Part shown: in pieces, positions 44,844 to 56,031 of the stretch | Position numbering within the stretch: the stretch's first letter is position 1 | Layout: every line of letters begins with the position of its first letter | Source of the DNA: Rhizobium lentis | GTDB taxonomy: Bacteria > Pseudomonadota > Alphaproteobacteria > Rhizobiales > Rhizobiaceae | Direction: 5' to 3' | Length of the DNA stretch: 64,000 nucleotides | Assembly (NCBI RefSeq): GCF_017352135.1 | Contig: NZ_CP071454.1 | Location: 4,117,001-4,181,000 of the forward strand | The notes under the pieces: model-generated | The model's input: only the letters and a program-made list of their open reading frames with translations | Told to the model about the DNA's origin: nothing | Database searches by the model: none | Position numbers and translations under genes: made by a program

Positions 44844-46063
44844 ACCTCTTGCCTGTCGCCGAGGCCTTGGATCGCTTGCTCTCCCATGCAAAGCCCGTCG
44901 CTGCGTCAGAGACGCTGCCGCTCGCCGAAGCCGAAGGCCGCGTCCTGGCGGCCGATCTGACGGCGCGCCTGACCCAGCCGCCCTTCAATGCTTCGGCCAT
45001 GGATGGTTATGCGCTGCGCCGCGACGACGCGCCGGAGCCGGGCGCCGAGCTGAAGGTCATCGGCACATCCTCCGCCGGCCGCGGCTTCGAGGGAAGCGTG
45101 GGCAAGGGAGAGGCGGTCCGCATCTTCACCGGTGCGCCTGTTCCACTTGGCGCAGACAGCGTCCTGCTGCAGGAGGATGCCGAGAAGATCGATGGCGGCA
45201 TCAGAACGAATTTCCCCGTGCGGCAGGGCCAGCATATCCGCCCCCGCGGCCAGGATTTTGCCGAAGGCGAAGTGGTGCTCTCTGCCGGCACCGTGCTCGA
45301 TTTCTCGCGGCTGACGGTGGCTGCCGGCATGAACCGGCCCGATGTCGAAGTTCTGCGCCGCCCGCTGATCGCCATTCTCGCAACCGGCGATGAATTGCTG
45401 CCGCCCGGAAGCACGCCCGGCCCGTCCCAGATCATCGCCTCCAACACCTTCGGTATCGCGGCCCTTGCCCGCAAAGCCGGCGCCGATGTCATCGACCTCG
45501 GCATCGTTCCTGACGATAAGACCAAGATCACAGCCGCCATCGACAAGGCACGGAATGCCAAGGTGGATGTCATCGTCACCCTCGGCGGCGCATCGGTCGG
45601 CGACCACGATCTGGTGCAGGCGACGCTTGTTGAGGCCGGCATGCAGCTCGATTTCTGGCGCATCGCCATGCGTCCCGGCAAGCCGCTGATGGTCGGCAGC
45701 TTCGGCGAGACGCATGTGCTCGGCCTGCCCGGCAATCCGGTTTCGAGTCTCGTTTGTTCGTTGCTATTCCTGGAGCCGCTGATCCGCAAGATCGCTTCCC
45801 TGCCGCCAGCGCGGCGCGAGGCCACGGCGGAAGCCGCTGTCACACTGCGCGCCAACGACCATCGGCAGGATTATATCAGGGCAAAACTTTTGAAATCCGC
45901 CACGGGAGAATGGCTTGTCGAGCCCTTCGACAAGCAGGACTCGTCGATGATGAAGACCTTCGCCCATTCGGATTGCCTTATCATCCGCCCCCCGCACGCG
46001 CCGGAGCTGCCGGCCGGAGCCACCTGCCCGGTCATGCTGCTGCGGCCGGATCTTCTGGCGTAG
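44840..46063 (+). CDS. moeA: Molybdopterin molybdenumtransferase
   Basis: 407 aa, standard length. MoeA domains: the N-terminal dimer part with NASAMDGYA, then a central MPT-binding GDELLPPG and [11 protein letters not shown], and a C-terminal tail. It inserts molybdate into adenylated molybdopterin. Overlaps moaC by ATGA and converges with a methyltransferase gene. Confidence 0.97.
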   Translation: MNLLPVAEALDRLLSHAKPVAASETLPLAEAEGRVLAADLTARLTQPPFNASAMDGYALRRDDAPEPGAELKVIGTSSAGRGFEGSVGKGEAVRIFTGAPVPLGADSVLLQEDAEKIDGGIRTNFPVRQGQHIRPRGQDFAEGEVVLSAGTVLDFSRLTVAAGMNRPDVEVLRRPLIAILATGDELLPPGSTPGPSQIIASNTFGIAALARKAGADVIDLGIVPDDKTKITAAIDKARNAKVDVIVTLGGASVGDHDLVQATLVEAGMQLDFWRIAMRPGKPLMVGSFGETHVLGLPGNPVSSLVCSLLFLEPLIRKIASLPPARREATAEAAVTLRANDHRQDYIRAKLLKSATGEWLVEPFDKQDSSMMKTFAHSDCLIIRPPHAPELPAGATCPVMLLRPDLLA

Positions 46064-46069
46064 AGTCTT

Positions 46070-46741
46070 TCAACCGTCGCTCGAGAGCAAGAAGACACCT
46101 GCCTGCACCGCTCTCCCACCCGCGCGCCCGCCGAAATCGGCCACCGCATGGGTCGCGATTCGCCTGAGTTCCGTTTGGGGCAGATCGACCCTCATTGGAT
46201 CGCCGATCAGCACTTCGACGCCGGCCGCCTGGCAACGTCGCAGGAAGGCTATCACGCGCACGGCAAGGGCGGGATCGTAGAACAGGTCGCCGACCACGAG
46301 AACATCCGTCTCCGGCGGGGATGCCTCGATGATATCGGCGGCGATGACCGCAATAGTGACCCCATTGATCGCCGCATTCAGGCCGATCGCGGCAATGGCA
46401 TTGGCATCAATATCGACCGCGGTGACCGCGCGTGCTCCGGCTCTCGCCGCTGCGATGGCAACCAGACCGGATCCGGCACCGAGATCGACAACGCGACGGC
46501 CGGAAACCGTTTCCGGCCGGTCGAGCAGATGGCGGGCAAGCACGGCGCCGCCGGCCCAGGGATAGGCCCAGTAAGGCGGCGGATCGACTTCTTCCCGGCC
46601 GGCCAGCCGCCAGAGCCCGCTCGCCGGCCCTGCGGTGTGCAACAGGATCTCCGGGATGGAGGGGACCGGTGAGATCGGCAGATTGGCCTCGATGAAAGTC
46701 ACCGGATCAAGATCTGGCATGCCGGAGCGTTTCATCGTCAT
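46070..46741 (-). CDS. Class I SAM methyltransferase (ETFB lysine methyltransferase-like)
   Basis: 223 aa. Motif I VVDLGAGSGLVAIAAA (about residues 83-98), motif II AVDIDANAIA, and the family-specific DVLVVGDLFYDPALA resemble the EtfB lysine methyltransferase/PrmA relatives (methyltransf_16). It would methylate a protein, probably the electron-transfer flavoprotein; that is inferred from the family. It converges with moeA with a short gap. Confidence 0.85.
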   Translation of the reverse strand: MTMKRSGMPDLDPVTFIEANLPISPVPSIPEILLHTAGPASGLWRLAGREEVDPPPYWAYPWAGGAVLARHLLDRPETVSGRRVVDLGAGSGLVAIAAARAGARAVTAVDIDANAIAAIGLNAAINGVTIAVIAADIIEASPPETDVLVVGDLFYDPALAVRVIAFLRRCQAAGVEVLIGDPMRVDLPQTELRRIATHAVADFGGRAGGRAVQAGVFLLSSDG

Positions 46742-46778
46742 CTGACCCTGCCGATCATCAAGTCATGCTGAAACGAAA

Positions 46779-48704
46779 TCAGCTGGGCTTCTTCTTGGAG
46801 AACTTGCCTTTCGGTCCAGCGCCGCCCTTGCCCTCATATTTGCCGCCCTCGAATTTCGGCTTGTCATATCTGGGCTTGTCGGATTTCTTGCTCCAGGGCT
46901 TGGCATCGCGTCTTTCCCCGCCACCATTCTCGGCTGCCGCATAACCGCCACTCGAACCCTTGCCGAACTTCTTCTTCGGCCGCTCGTCGCGGAACGCATC
47001 GCCCGGCCGTTCGTCACGGGATGCCTTGCCGGTATAGGCCTTCGGCGCCGGTGCCCGGCTGAAGTCGGGCGTGCCGGAAAGCCGCGTCACGCGGATCCCG
47101 CGTTCGAGCGCCTTGTTCGGTCCGATCGCATTGAGGAAGCTGTCGGCGCTCGCGGCCGCGATCTCCACATAGGTTTCCTCGGGTTGCATCTTGATCGCGC
47201 CGATCTCGCGTTTCGTGACATTGCCGTTGCGGCAGAGCATGGGGATCAGCCAGCGCGGCTCGGCGTTCTGCTTGCGTCCGACCGAAACGGAAAACCAGAC
47301 GCTGGGGCCGAAATCCTCGCGCGGTCCCTTTTGCGCCGGCTCGTAAGGCGCGGCGTTGTCGCGGCGTTTGCGGCTGCGGTCTTCGTAGACCGAAACCTCG
47401 ATCAGGTCTTCCGGCGCCGCATGGTTGGTGCGGTAAAGGCGCAGAAAGGCGGCGGCAAGCTTCTCGGCGCCATGGCTTTCGAGCAGCTGCTGGACCAGTC
47501 CCTGTTCTTCCTCCTGCGGTGCTTCGTGGAAGATCGGATCGGCAAGCAGCCGCTCGTCGTCGCGTTCGTTCACCTCCTCGGCCGACGGCGGCCGCGCCCA
47601 GGCAGCCGAAATCCCGGCATTCTCCAGCAGCCGTTCGGCTTTGCGCCGCGCGCTCAGCGGCACGATCAGGGCACTGATGCCTTTGCGGCCCGCTCTGCCG
47701 GTGCGGCCGCTGCGGTGCAGCAGCGTTTCCGGATTGGTCGGCAGGTCGGCATGGATGACGAGATCGAGACCCGGCAGATCTATGCCGCGGGCGGCAACGT
47801 CGGTCGCGATGCAGACGCGGGCGCGCCCGTCGCGCATCGCCTGCAGCGCATGGCTGCGTTCGTTCTGCGTCAGCTCGCCGGACAGCGCCACCACGGAGAA
47901 ATTGCGGTTGTTGAAGCGCGCGGTCAGGTGATTGACGGCGGCGCGCGTCGAACAGAAGACGATGGCGTTGGTCGCCTCATAATAACGCAGCACGTTGATA
48001 ATCGCGTTCTCGCGGTCGCTCGGAGCAACGACGAGCGCGCGATATTCGATATCGACATGCTGCTTCTCCTCGGCCGCGGTGCTGATGCGTACCGCGTCAC
48101 GCTGATAGCTTTTGGCGAGCTTGGCGATTGCCGCCGGCACGGTGGCCGAAAACATCAGCGTCCGGCGCTCGTCCGGCGCCGATTCGAGAATGAATTCCAG
48201 GTCCTCGCGGAAACCGAGATCGAGCATCTCGTCGGCCTCGTCGAGCACGGTTGCCTTCAGCTCCGACATGTCGAGCGCATGGCGGCGGATATGGTCGCAG
48301 AGACGGCCGGGCGTGCCGACGACGATATGGGCGCCGCGTTCGAGCGACCGGCGCTCGCTGCGGATGTCCATGCCGCCGACGCAGCTTGATACCACCGCGC
48401 CGGTCATTTCATAGAGCCATTCGAGCTCGCGCTTCACCTGCAGGGCAAGCTCGCGCGTCGGGGCGATGACGAGCGCCAGCGGAGCGCCGGCAGCACCGAA
48501 ACGATCGCGGCCGTCGAGCAGCGTCGGCGCCAGCGCCAGTCCGAAGGCGACGGTCTTGCCGGAGCCGGTCTGGGCCGAGACCAGCGCGTCGGAAGCAGCG
48601 AGCGCCGGGTCGAGCATCGCCTGCTGCACCGGGGTAAGTTCGGCGTAACCGCGCTTCTGCAACGCCTTGGCGATCGCCGGAACGACGCCGTTGAATTCTG
48701 TCAT
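46779..48704 (-). CDS. DEAD-box RNA helicase with DbpA-type RNA-binding domain
   Basis: 641 aa. Core motifs: AQTGSGKT, PTRELALQ, DEADEMLDLGF (about residue 150), SAT, and HRSGRTGRAGRKG. A DbpA-like RNA-binding domain follows (SVGRKQNAEPRWLIPMLCRN to about residue 540), then a Lys/Gly-rich basic tail (KKFGKGSSGGYAA, KPRYDKPKFEGGKYEG). This is DeaD/CsdA-like, for ribosome assembly or mRNA structure at low temperature. The gene stands alone, with the FecR-cyclase pair upstream. Confidence 0.93.
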   Translation of the reverse strand: MTEFNGVVPAIAKALQKRGYAELTPVQQAMLDPALAASDALVSAQTGSGKTVAFGLALAPTLLDGRDRFGAAGAPLALVIAPTRELALQVKRELEWLYEMTGAVVSSCVGGMDIRSERRSLERGAHIVVGTPGRLCDHIRRHALDMSELKATVLDEADEMLDLGFREDLEFILESAPDERRTLMFSATVPAAIAKLAKSYQRDAVRISTAAEEKQHVDIEYRALVVAPSDRENAIINVLRYYEATNAIVFCSTRAAVNHLTARFNNRNFSVVALSGELTQNERSHALQAMRDGRARVCIATDVAARGIDLPGLDLVIHADLPTNPETLLHRSGRTGRAGRKGISALIVPLSARRKAERLLENAGISAAWARPPSAEEVNERDDERLLADPIFHEAPQEEEQGLVQQLLESHGAEKLAAAFLRLYRTNHAAPEDLIEVSVYEDRSRKRRDNAAPYEPAQKGPREDFGPSVWFSVSVGRKQNAEPRWLIPMLCRNGNVTKREIGAIKMQPEETYVEIAAASADSFLNAIGPNKALERGIRVTRLSGTPDFSRAPAPKAYTGKASRDERPGDAFRDERPKKKFGKGSSGGYAAAENGGGERRDAKPWSKKSDKPRYDKPKFEGGKYEGKGGAGPKGKFSKKKPS

Positions 48705-48802
48705 GAGTTCGATCTTTCGGAGCTATCAGGCGCAAAATGCGCCATGGCCGGAGCCAGCCGGCGGGATATTTGCGCCGTTCCTAGCCGCTCCCGCAGCGAT
48801 TG

Positions 48803-50656
48803 TCAAAGCGTGCGGCTGCGCCACAGCCAGGCGTCGATATGGCTTGCCCGGCCGCGCAGCGCCGTTTCCATCGGACCCTCGATCCGGCCGGACTTGAGGA
48901 GCACGCTGTCTGGCCCGGCGGCGCGGACGATTTCAGCGCTGAGGGCCAGCTCGACACCGTGACTGGCAGCGACCTCCATCAGGCGGCTCCCGACATTGAC
49001 CGTATCGCCTGCCGCTGTGATCTGCTGCCTTTCGCCGCTGCCAAGCCGCGAGGCGACGATCGGTCCGCAATGAGCGCCGACCTTGAAGCCGATCTTGTCG
49101 GCAAAGCCCGCTTGCGTTCGAAGCCAGGACCTTGTGCGCTCGCAGAGCCTGACAGCGCAGGCAACGGCCCGGGTGGCGTCGTCGTCAGCAGGCTGCGGCA
49201 GTCCGAAGAGGACCATCGCCCCGTCGCCCATGAAGCTGGTAATGGCACCGTGATGGGCGCGCGCCTCCTCGTCGATCAATTCGAAGAAGCCGCTCAGCAC
49301 CTCGCTCACCTTGGCCGGTCCGAGTTTTTCGCTGAGGCCGGTAAAGCCTGAGAGATCGATGAAGACGACGGCGGCGTTCTGGCGCACCGGTTCGGCGAGG
49401 AAATTCGGATCGCGCGCCAGCCATTCTCCCAGACCTGGTGCCTCGATGCGCTGCAGCAGCGCGCTCTGCTCGGCGAAATGGCTGGCGCGGCCGCGGTCGC
49501 GCCAGAGCTCGGCCGCACCGAAGATCAACGCCGGTGGCAGCGCCGCGGCAATCGGCAGCGCCGCACTCAGCCAATAGCCATGCACAAAGGCCGAGAGATT
49601 GAAAATTGCCCAGACGACCAGCGTCAGTACGATGATGAGATAGCCCGCCGCACTCCGCCGCCAGGCGATCAGTGAGACGAGGATGAGCGGCAGGACCACG
49701 GCGGTGCCGGCATCGATCAGCCTTATCCTGTAGTCGCGCACCATGCCGTCGCCGGTGACGAGATGGGTAATTGCGGTCGACATCACCTCGACGCCCGGCA
49801 TGACGGGATCGAAAGGCGTCGGGAAGACGTCGCCGCCGCCGGTGACGGTCGAGCCGATGACGACGATGCGGCCGGCGACAGCATCGGCCTGAAGCCTGCC
49901 ATCCAACGCATCGACGGCGCTGAAGGTGGCGATGCTGCCGTGTCGGCCGTAGAAAGTCACGGGCAGGCGCTGGCCGAGATCCGTCGGAATGCGCAGCGCC
50001 CCGAGGACAACGGCATCGCGTTCGATGCTGGGATCGACACCGAGCGCCACGGAGGCGACGCGCAGCGGAAAAGCCGGATCCAGCCGGTTCGAGGCGCGCG
50101 AGATCAGCGGAATGAAACGAGGGGTGCCGGTCTGATCGGTGACGACGTTGACGATACCGACAGCTGCCGCCTCGGCAAAGCGGGGAAGCGGCATGAGCAG
50201 TTGGTCTGCTTCGGGGATCGCCGCAAGCGGATCGTCAGCCCTGTCGGCGACCCGCTGCCGGCTCTGCGCAAAGGTGGCCGCCGCCGCAATCACGCTCGGC
50301 CCGCGTCCAAGGGCCGAGGTCAGCGCCGCATCGCCCTCCCCCGGTCCCGGATCGACGAGCAGAATGTCGAGCGCCAGGGCCTTCGGCTTCAGGCCGGTGA
50401 TCGCATCGACGAGACGCGCAAGTGTCGCCCGGCCGAGCGGATAGCCGTGGGTCGCCGCGGTGCGGTCGTCGATCGCCACGATCGAAACGACAGGTGGCGG
50501 CGTTCTTGCCCCGACTATGACGCTGCGGATATCGGCGAGCGAGGCCTCCATCCGGTCGAGAAGGCCGATTCCGCCGCTAAGATTGAGATAGCCGAGCGTC
50601 GCGCCCCAAAGACCGGCGAGCAGCAGCGCGATCACGGTCTGCTGGCGGTGATTCAT
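48803..50656 (-). CDS. CHASE2-domain adenylate/guanylate cyclase
   Basis: 617 aa. An N-terminal membrane helix, a periplasmic CHASE2 sensor domain (about residues 30-330, e.g. SIVAIDDRTAATHGYPLG), three membrane helices, and a C-terminal class III cyclase domain with VVFIDLSGFTGLSEK, MGDGAMVLFG, and GDTVNVGSRL. Both metal Asp and the transition-state Asn/Arg are present. It is likely to make cAMP in response to an envelope signal. The FecR-domain gene ends 6 bp upstream, so the two form a pair. Confidence 0.9.
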   Translation of the reverse strand: MNHRQQTVIALLLAGLWGATLGYLNLSGGIGLLDRMEASLADIRSVIVGARTPPPVVSIVAIDDRTAATHGYPLGRATLARLVDAITGLKPKALALDILLVDPGPGEGDAALTSALGRGPSVIAAAATFAQSRQRVADRADDPLAAIPEADQLLMPLPRFAEAAAVGIVNVVTDQTGTPRFIPLISRASNRLDPAFPLRVASVALGVDPSIERDAVVLGALRIPTDLGQRLPVTFYGRHGSIATFSAVDALDGRLQADAVAGRIVVIGSTVTGGGDVFPTPFDPVMPGVEVMSTAITHLVTGDGMVRDYRIRLIDAGTAVVLPLILVSLIAWRRSAAGYLIIVLTLVVWAIFNLSAFVHGYWLSAALPIAAALPPALIFGAAELWRDRGRASHFAEQSALLQRIEAPGLGEWLARDPNFLAEPVRQNAAVVFIDLSGFTGLSEKLGPAKVSEVLSGFFELIDEEARAHHGAITSFMGDGAMVLFGLPQPADDDATRAVACAVRLCERTRSWLRTQAGFADKIGFKVGAHCGPIVASRLGSGERQQITAAGDTVNVGSRLMEVAASHGVELALSAEIVRAAGPDSVLLKSGRIEGPMETALRGRASHIDAWLWRSRTL

Positions 50657-50661
50657 GGCGG

Positions 50662-51180
50662 CTATTGGCCGAGGCGGGCAAGAAGGGCCGAGACGCGTGC
50701 CGCCGGCCAGCGACGGACGACGAGCGGTTCGGTTCCGCGCCCGACGTCAACGCCCTCGCCCGGCGACAGCACCACCGGTTCACCGGCCGGCCTGCGCACA
50801 GCCACGCTGCCCCTGACGACCAGCACCGAAGTTTTGCCAGCCGCGACGTCGACAGCCCATTGGGTGCCGCGCACGGCAGCAATCGCTTGCGGTGTCACCA
50901 CCTGGAAACCACCCGCATGCTGGCTAGCGTCCACATCGACGAGAATGGCCTTGCGGCTGAGCGATGCCGAATCGGGGCTGCCGTCGCCGTTGCGATCCGC
51001 GAGGCGGAAAGAAGCGCCGGCCTCCGCCGTCACTTTGACGCCGCCGGGACAATTGAAAACTTGCCGGCCGCCGGCATCGCGCGACATCGCGCAACCGGCT
51101 GATTGCGCGAGCGCCGCTCCATGCGGAATGAGGCCGCCAGCAAGTGCGGCAACAAACAGGTTGCAAAACGTCATCTTCAT
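50662..51180 (-). CDS. FecR-domain exported protein
   Basis: 172 aa from ATG 51180 (GGGGGC upstream). A signal peptide ends near ALAQ, followed by a FecR domain: GFQVVTPQAIAAVRGTQWAVDVAAGKTSVLVVRGSVAV. Such domains are periplasmic sensor parts. It is placed directly ahead of the CHASE2 cyclase, so it may be its periplasmic input partner. Also carries a short EF-like loop DRNGDGSPDS. Confidence 0.85.
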   Translation of the reverse strand: MKMTFCNLFVAALAGGLIPHGAALAQSAGCAMSRDAGGRQVFNCPGGVKVTAEAGASFRLADRNGDGSPDSASLSRKAILVDVDASQHAGGFQVVTPQAIAAVRGTQWAVDVAAGKTSVLVVRGSVAVRRPAGEPVVLSPGEGVDVGRGTEPLVVRRWPAARVSALLARLGQ

Positions 51181-51381
51181 GGAAAGCCCCCGTGACCGTG
51201 CGGCCCGGCTTTGCGAAAGCGCCCGCCCACCGTCTTCTTCCCAACCATCTTGTTCGATGTCCGTCATGATAGCCGAATTCGGTTATTTCCATAGAGCTTT
51301 TCCTGGTCAGATTGAAGCATTCTGCCGGAGCAGGTTTTCGTCAGGGCAAAGGCGATTGGGCACCGTGCGATCGCGGATGCT

Positions 51382-52533
51382 CTAGGCGCCGATCTTCGGT
51401 ATCGGCGCCGGCGCCGGTCCGGCATAGCGTGCCCGCGGCCGGATCAATTCGCCGCTTTCGATCTGCTCCATCGCATGGGCAAGCCAGCCGGTACAGCGGG
51501 AGAGCGAAAAGACGATGATCGGCGCCTCCTTGGGCAGATCGAAGGCAGCGGCCATCGCGGCGAGCGCGAAGTCGACATTGACCTTCTCGCCGACCATGTC
51601 CTCGCCGACCGCGCGGACCTCGGCAAAAGGCGACGGCAGCGAAAACTGCGAAAGCAGAGCCTGCGCCCTGATGTCGCCATCCGGATAGAGCGGGTGACCG
51701 AAGGCCGCGAGATGATTGCCCTGGGCCAGTGTGCGGCGGATCGCCTGCTCCGCTCCAAGTGCTGAAGCCGCCTCGGTCAAGGCTTCAACGCCCTGCCAGG
51801 CGGCGCCGTGCAACGGCCCCGTCAGCGTCGCCAGCCCCGACAGCACGGCAGCTGAAAGCGAGGCGCCCGCCGAGGCCGTGACCCGTGCCGCAAAGGTCGA
51901 GGCGTTGAGTTCATGATCGGCAAGCAGCACCAGCGCCCGGCGCAGGCAATTGGCAGCATCCGGCCGCCCCCAACTCGCCGCAAGCCTGAGATGCAGCAGC
52001 TCATCCGACGGCCCGGCGGCCAGCGCGGCGGCGAGGCTGGAGAGAACCCCATGCGCCTCGCGCCGAAGGGCCGCCTGCGATCGGCCGAGCGATGGCAGAT
52101 CTGATGTCACCCGCCCGGCAAGCGCCAGGAACGCAGCCTGAAGTGAGGGAGGATCTTTGCCGGATCCGCTGCCGGAACAAAGCGTCTCCACGCTGTTCCA
52201 AAGCAATGCCGCGGTCTGCTCCAGCGTCGCCTCCTCGGCGAGATCGGCAGCGTCCCTGCCGCGATAGGACAGGCGCCCGCCTGTGATGGTGGAGATGGCT
52301 GAGGAGAGAACCGGATCCCCCCATCTGATCGCCTCGGCGGCAACCGTTTCGGCCTTGCGGCGGCCGGCGTGGCGTTCGGCAAGCCGCTGCACGTCGGCAG
52401 TCTGGTAGAGGCTGCGGCGCGGGTCGGCCGGATCGGGCTTGGCGCGAATGCGTCCGCGGCTGACATTGGCGTAGAGCGTTTGCGGCTTGGTCTTCAGCGC
52501 GCGCAGCGCCTCCTCGGCAGTCAGCCACGACAT
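51382..52533 (-). CDS. Citrate synthase-like protein with N-terminal HTH
   Basis: 383 aa from ATG 52533 (GAGG site). Residues 1-55 form a helix-turn-helix of the excisionase/MerR-like type (WLTAEEALRALKTKPQTLYAN, then a wing with SRGRIRAKPDP). The rest is the citrate synthase fold with the catalytic residues: H242 (GPLHGAA), H280 (FGHPLY) and D321 (NVDFALAA). It is divergent from a second citrate-synthase-like gene with two palindromes between them. It may be a DNA-binding enzyme or an enzyme-derived regulator. Confidence 0.88.
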   Translation of the reverse strand: MSWLTAEEALRALKTKPQTLYANVSRGRIRAKPDPADPRRSLYQTADVQRLAERHAGRRKAETVAAEAIRWGDPVLSSAISTITGGRLSYRGRDAADLAEEATLEQTAALLWNSVETLCSGSGSGKDPPSLQAAFLALAGRVTSDLPSLGRSQAALRREAHGVLSSLAAALAAGPSDELLHLRLAASWGRPDAANCLRRALVLLADHELNASTFAARVTASAGASLSAAVLSGLATLTGPLHGAAWQGVEALTEAASALGAEQAIRRTLAQGNHLAAFGHPLYPDGDIRAQALLSQFSLPSPFAEVRAVGEDMVGEKVNVDFALAAMAAAFDLPKEAPIIVFSLSRCTGWLAHAMEQIESGELIRPRARYAGPAPAPIPKIGA

Positions 52534-52546
52534 CGAAAGCCTCATA

Positions 52547-52554
52547 TTGATCAA
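52547..52554. promoter_or_regulatory. TTGATCAA palindrome between citrate synthase-like genes
   Basis: Perfect 8-bp palindrome, 14 bases upstream of the HTH-fusion start. It is half of a pair with TTGACGTCAA at 52566, centres exactly 20 bp apart, so a protein could bind both on one face of the helix. Confidence 0.5.
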
Positions 52555-52564
52555 TTGCATCAAG

Positions 52565-52576
52565 ATTGACGTCAAT
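52565..52576. promoter_or_regulatory. ATTGACGTCAAT palindrome
   Basis: Perfect 12-bp palindrome in the 84-bp divergent gap. With TTGATCAA it shares the TTGA/TCAA half-sites. Natural candidate target of the HTH-citrate synthase. Confidence 0.6.
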
Positions 52577-52617
52577 GAGACTAGGTCTGATCATCCCTGT
52601 CGTAAAGGAGAAACAAG

Positions 52618-53706
52618 ATGAAAAACGGCTTGGAAGACGTCATTGCCGCCGAAACCCAGCTTTCCGATGTCGATGGCGAAGCGGGACGCCTGATCATCCG
52701 CGGCGTGTCCTTGGATCACCTGGTGAGGGACAGCAGTTATGAAGCTGTGGCCGCGCTGCTGCTCGACGGCTTGGTGGAAAGAAGCTTCGACGAAGCACTC
52801 TTGCGCGAATGGTTGGCGAGCGCGCGAATCAGGGTTTTCAATCATGCAGCAGCCGCCGATGCCGCCCTGCTGGCGCTGCCCCCGGTCGACGTGATGCGGG
52901 CGCTGATCGCCCGGCTGCCGGATGGCGACGATTTCGATACTGCGCTCAGCCTTCTGGCCGCGCCCGCAGTTTTTCTGCCGGCAGTTCTGCGTCTGCGGCG
53001 TGGCGAGGACCCGATCGCCCCCGACCCCTCCCTGTCGCACGCTGCCGATATCCTGCGCATGCTGACCGGAGAAAAGCCGACTCTCGAGCAGGTGGCCGCA
53101 CTCGACACCTATCTTGTGACGATATCAGACCATGGCCTCAACGCTTCTACCTTCGCATCGCGGGTCATCGCGTCGACGAAGGCCGGACTTACATCTTCGG
53201 TGCTGGCGGCGCTGAGTGCCCTGAAGGGACCGCTGCATGGCGGCGCGCCCGGCCCTGTGCTCGACATGCTGGATGCGGTGGGAACGCCCGAGAATGCCGA
53301 TGGTTGGATCAGAGATGCACTTGATCGCGGCGAAAGGCTGATGGGCTTCGGCCACCGCATCTACCGTGTCCGTGATCCGCGCGCCGACGCCCTGAAAGGT
53401 GCCCTCGCCCCGCTGATCGCGTCGGGTCAGGTCAACGGCGCCCGCGGGGCGCTGGCGGAGGCCGTCGAAACCGCTGCATTGGCGGCCCTGACGACCCGCA
53501 AGCCCGACCGGCCGCTCGACGTCAATGTCGAATTCTATACCGCGCTGCTGCTCGAAGCGCTCGGTTTTCCCCGCGAGGCTTTTACCGGCGTCTTTGCGAT
53601 CGGCCGCACCGTCGGATGGCTGGCGCACGCACGCGAACAGGCGCTCGAAGGCCGGCTGATCCGCCCGCGCTCGGTCTATATCGGCCCTTTGCCGACGGCT
53701 GCCTGA
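52618..53706 (+). CDS. Citrate synthase/methylcitrate synthase-like protein
   Basis: 362 aa, short citrate synthase family member. Catalytic His residues H207 (GPLHGGAP) and H246 (GFGHRIY) are present, but the usual catalytic Asp position in NVDF reads NVEF with Glu at 305. AAAGGAG lies upstream of the ATG. It is divergent from the HTH fusion; the two could form a heteromer or one could regulate the other. Whether it makes citrate, methylcitrate or something else is not known. Confidence 0.88.
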   Translation: MKNGLEDVIAAETQLSDVDGEAGRLIIRGVSLDHLVRDSSYEAVAALLLDGLVERSFDEALLREWLASARIRVFNHAAAADAALLALPPVDVMRALIARLPDGDDFDTALSLLAAPAVFLPAVLRLRRGEDPIAPDPSLSHAADILRMLTGEKPTLEQVAALDTYLVTISDHGLNASTFASRVIASTKAGLTSSVLAALSALKGPLHGGAPGPVLDMLDAVGTPENADGWIRDALDRGERLMGFGHRIYRVRDPRADALKGALAPLIASGQVNGARGALAEAVETAALAALTTRKPDRPLDVNVEFYTALLLEALGFPREAFTGVFAIGRTVGWLAHAREQALEGRLIRPRSVYIGPLPTAA

Positions 53707-53713
53707 GACCGGA

Positions 53714-53742
53714 CCGGATCACGCCTGAAAAGCGCGATCCGG
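53714..53742. terminator. Hairpin between convergent genes
   Basis: CCGGATC-a-CGC and GCG-c-GATCCGG pair around CTGAAAA, in the short gap between the citrate-synthase-like gene and pyrG. Probably a bidirectional stop or mRNA end. Confidence 0.4.
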
Positions 53743-53748
53743 CAATTG

Positions 53749-55521
<1,773 letters not shown>

Positions 55522-56031
55522 TTACTGTCCCGTCGGGACGCCGGAGGGCTGAGCCGGCGCCGGCGTGGCCGGAGCTGCGGGCGTTGCCGGAGCCGTCGTT
55601 GCCGGGGCGGTGGCGGCCGGGGCCTCGGCTGCAGGAGCCTGAGCAGCCGGAGCGGGAGCCGCCGGGGCCTGCGGTGCGGCTCCGCTGCTTGGAACGCCGT
55701 TGCCGGTCGGCGGGTTTGCCGGAGCCTGCGCACCGCCGCCGAGCGAATCGAGAATGCCGTTGCCCTGACCGCTCGTTGCCGGAATACGGTCCAGAATGTC
55801 GGCTGGACGGCGCTCGTAGCGCGTCAGGATACCGAGGCCGAGCGAGGTCAGGAAGAACAAGGTCGCGAGGATCGCGGTCGTGCGCGTCAGCGCATTGGCC
55901 GTGCCGCGGGCCGACATGAAGCCCGAACCGCCGCCGATGCCAAGGCCGCCGCCTTCCGAGCGCTGGATGAGCACAACGCCGACGAGGGCGAGCACGATCA
56001 TGAGATGGATGACAATCAATACTGTCTGCAT
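55522..56031 (-). CDS. secG: Preprotein translocase subunit SecG with Ala/Pro tail
   Basis: 169 aa. Residues 1-75 are the SecG core: two membrane helices with IQRSEGGGLGIGGGSGFMSARG between. The remaining 90 residues are a low-complexity Ala/Pro/Thr tail, probably cytoplasmic and disordered; most SecG proteins are 70-120 aa. It forms part of the SecYEG channel. Upstream of pyrG; downstream of tpiA. Confidence 0.93.
   Translation of the reverse strand: MQTVLIVIHLMIVLALVGVVLIQRSEGGGLGIGGGSGFMSARGTANALTRTTAILATLFFLTSLGLGILTRYERRPADILDRIPATSGQGNGILDSLGGGAQAPANPPTGNGVPSSGAAPQAPAAPAPAAQAPAAEAPAATAPATTAPATPAAPATPAPAQPSGVPTGQ

Noticed and set aside
46064..46100. Absence of lexA after moeA as a sign of rearrangement
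   Set aside because: I recall lexA next to moeA in some Rhizobiales but cannot verify it here, so no claim is made.
47184..48389. 401-codon plus-strand frame opposite the DEAD-box helicase
   Set aside because: Shadow of a certain gene; no start site or domain.
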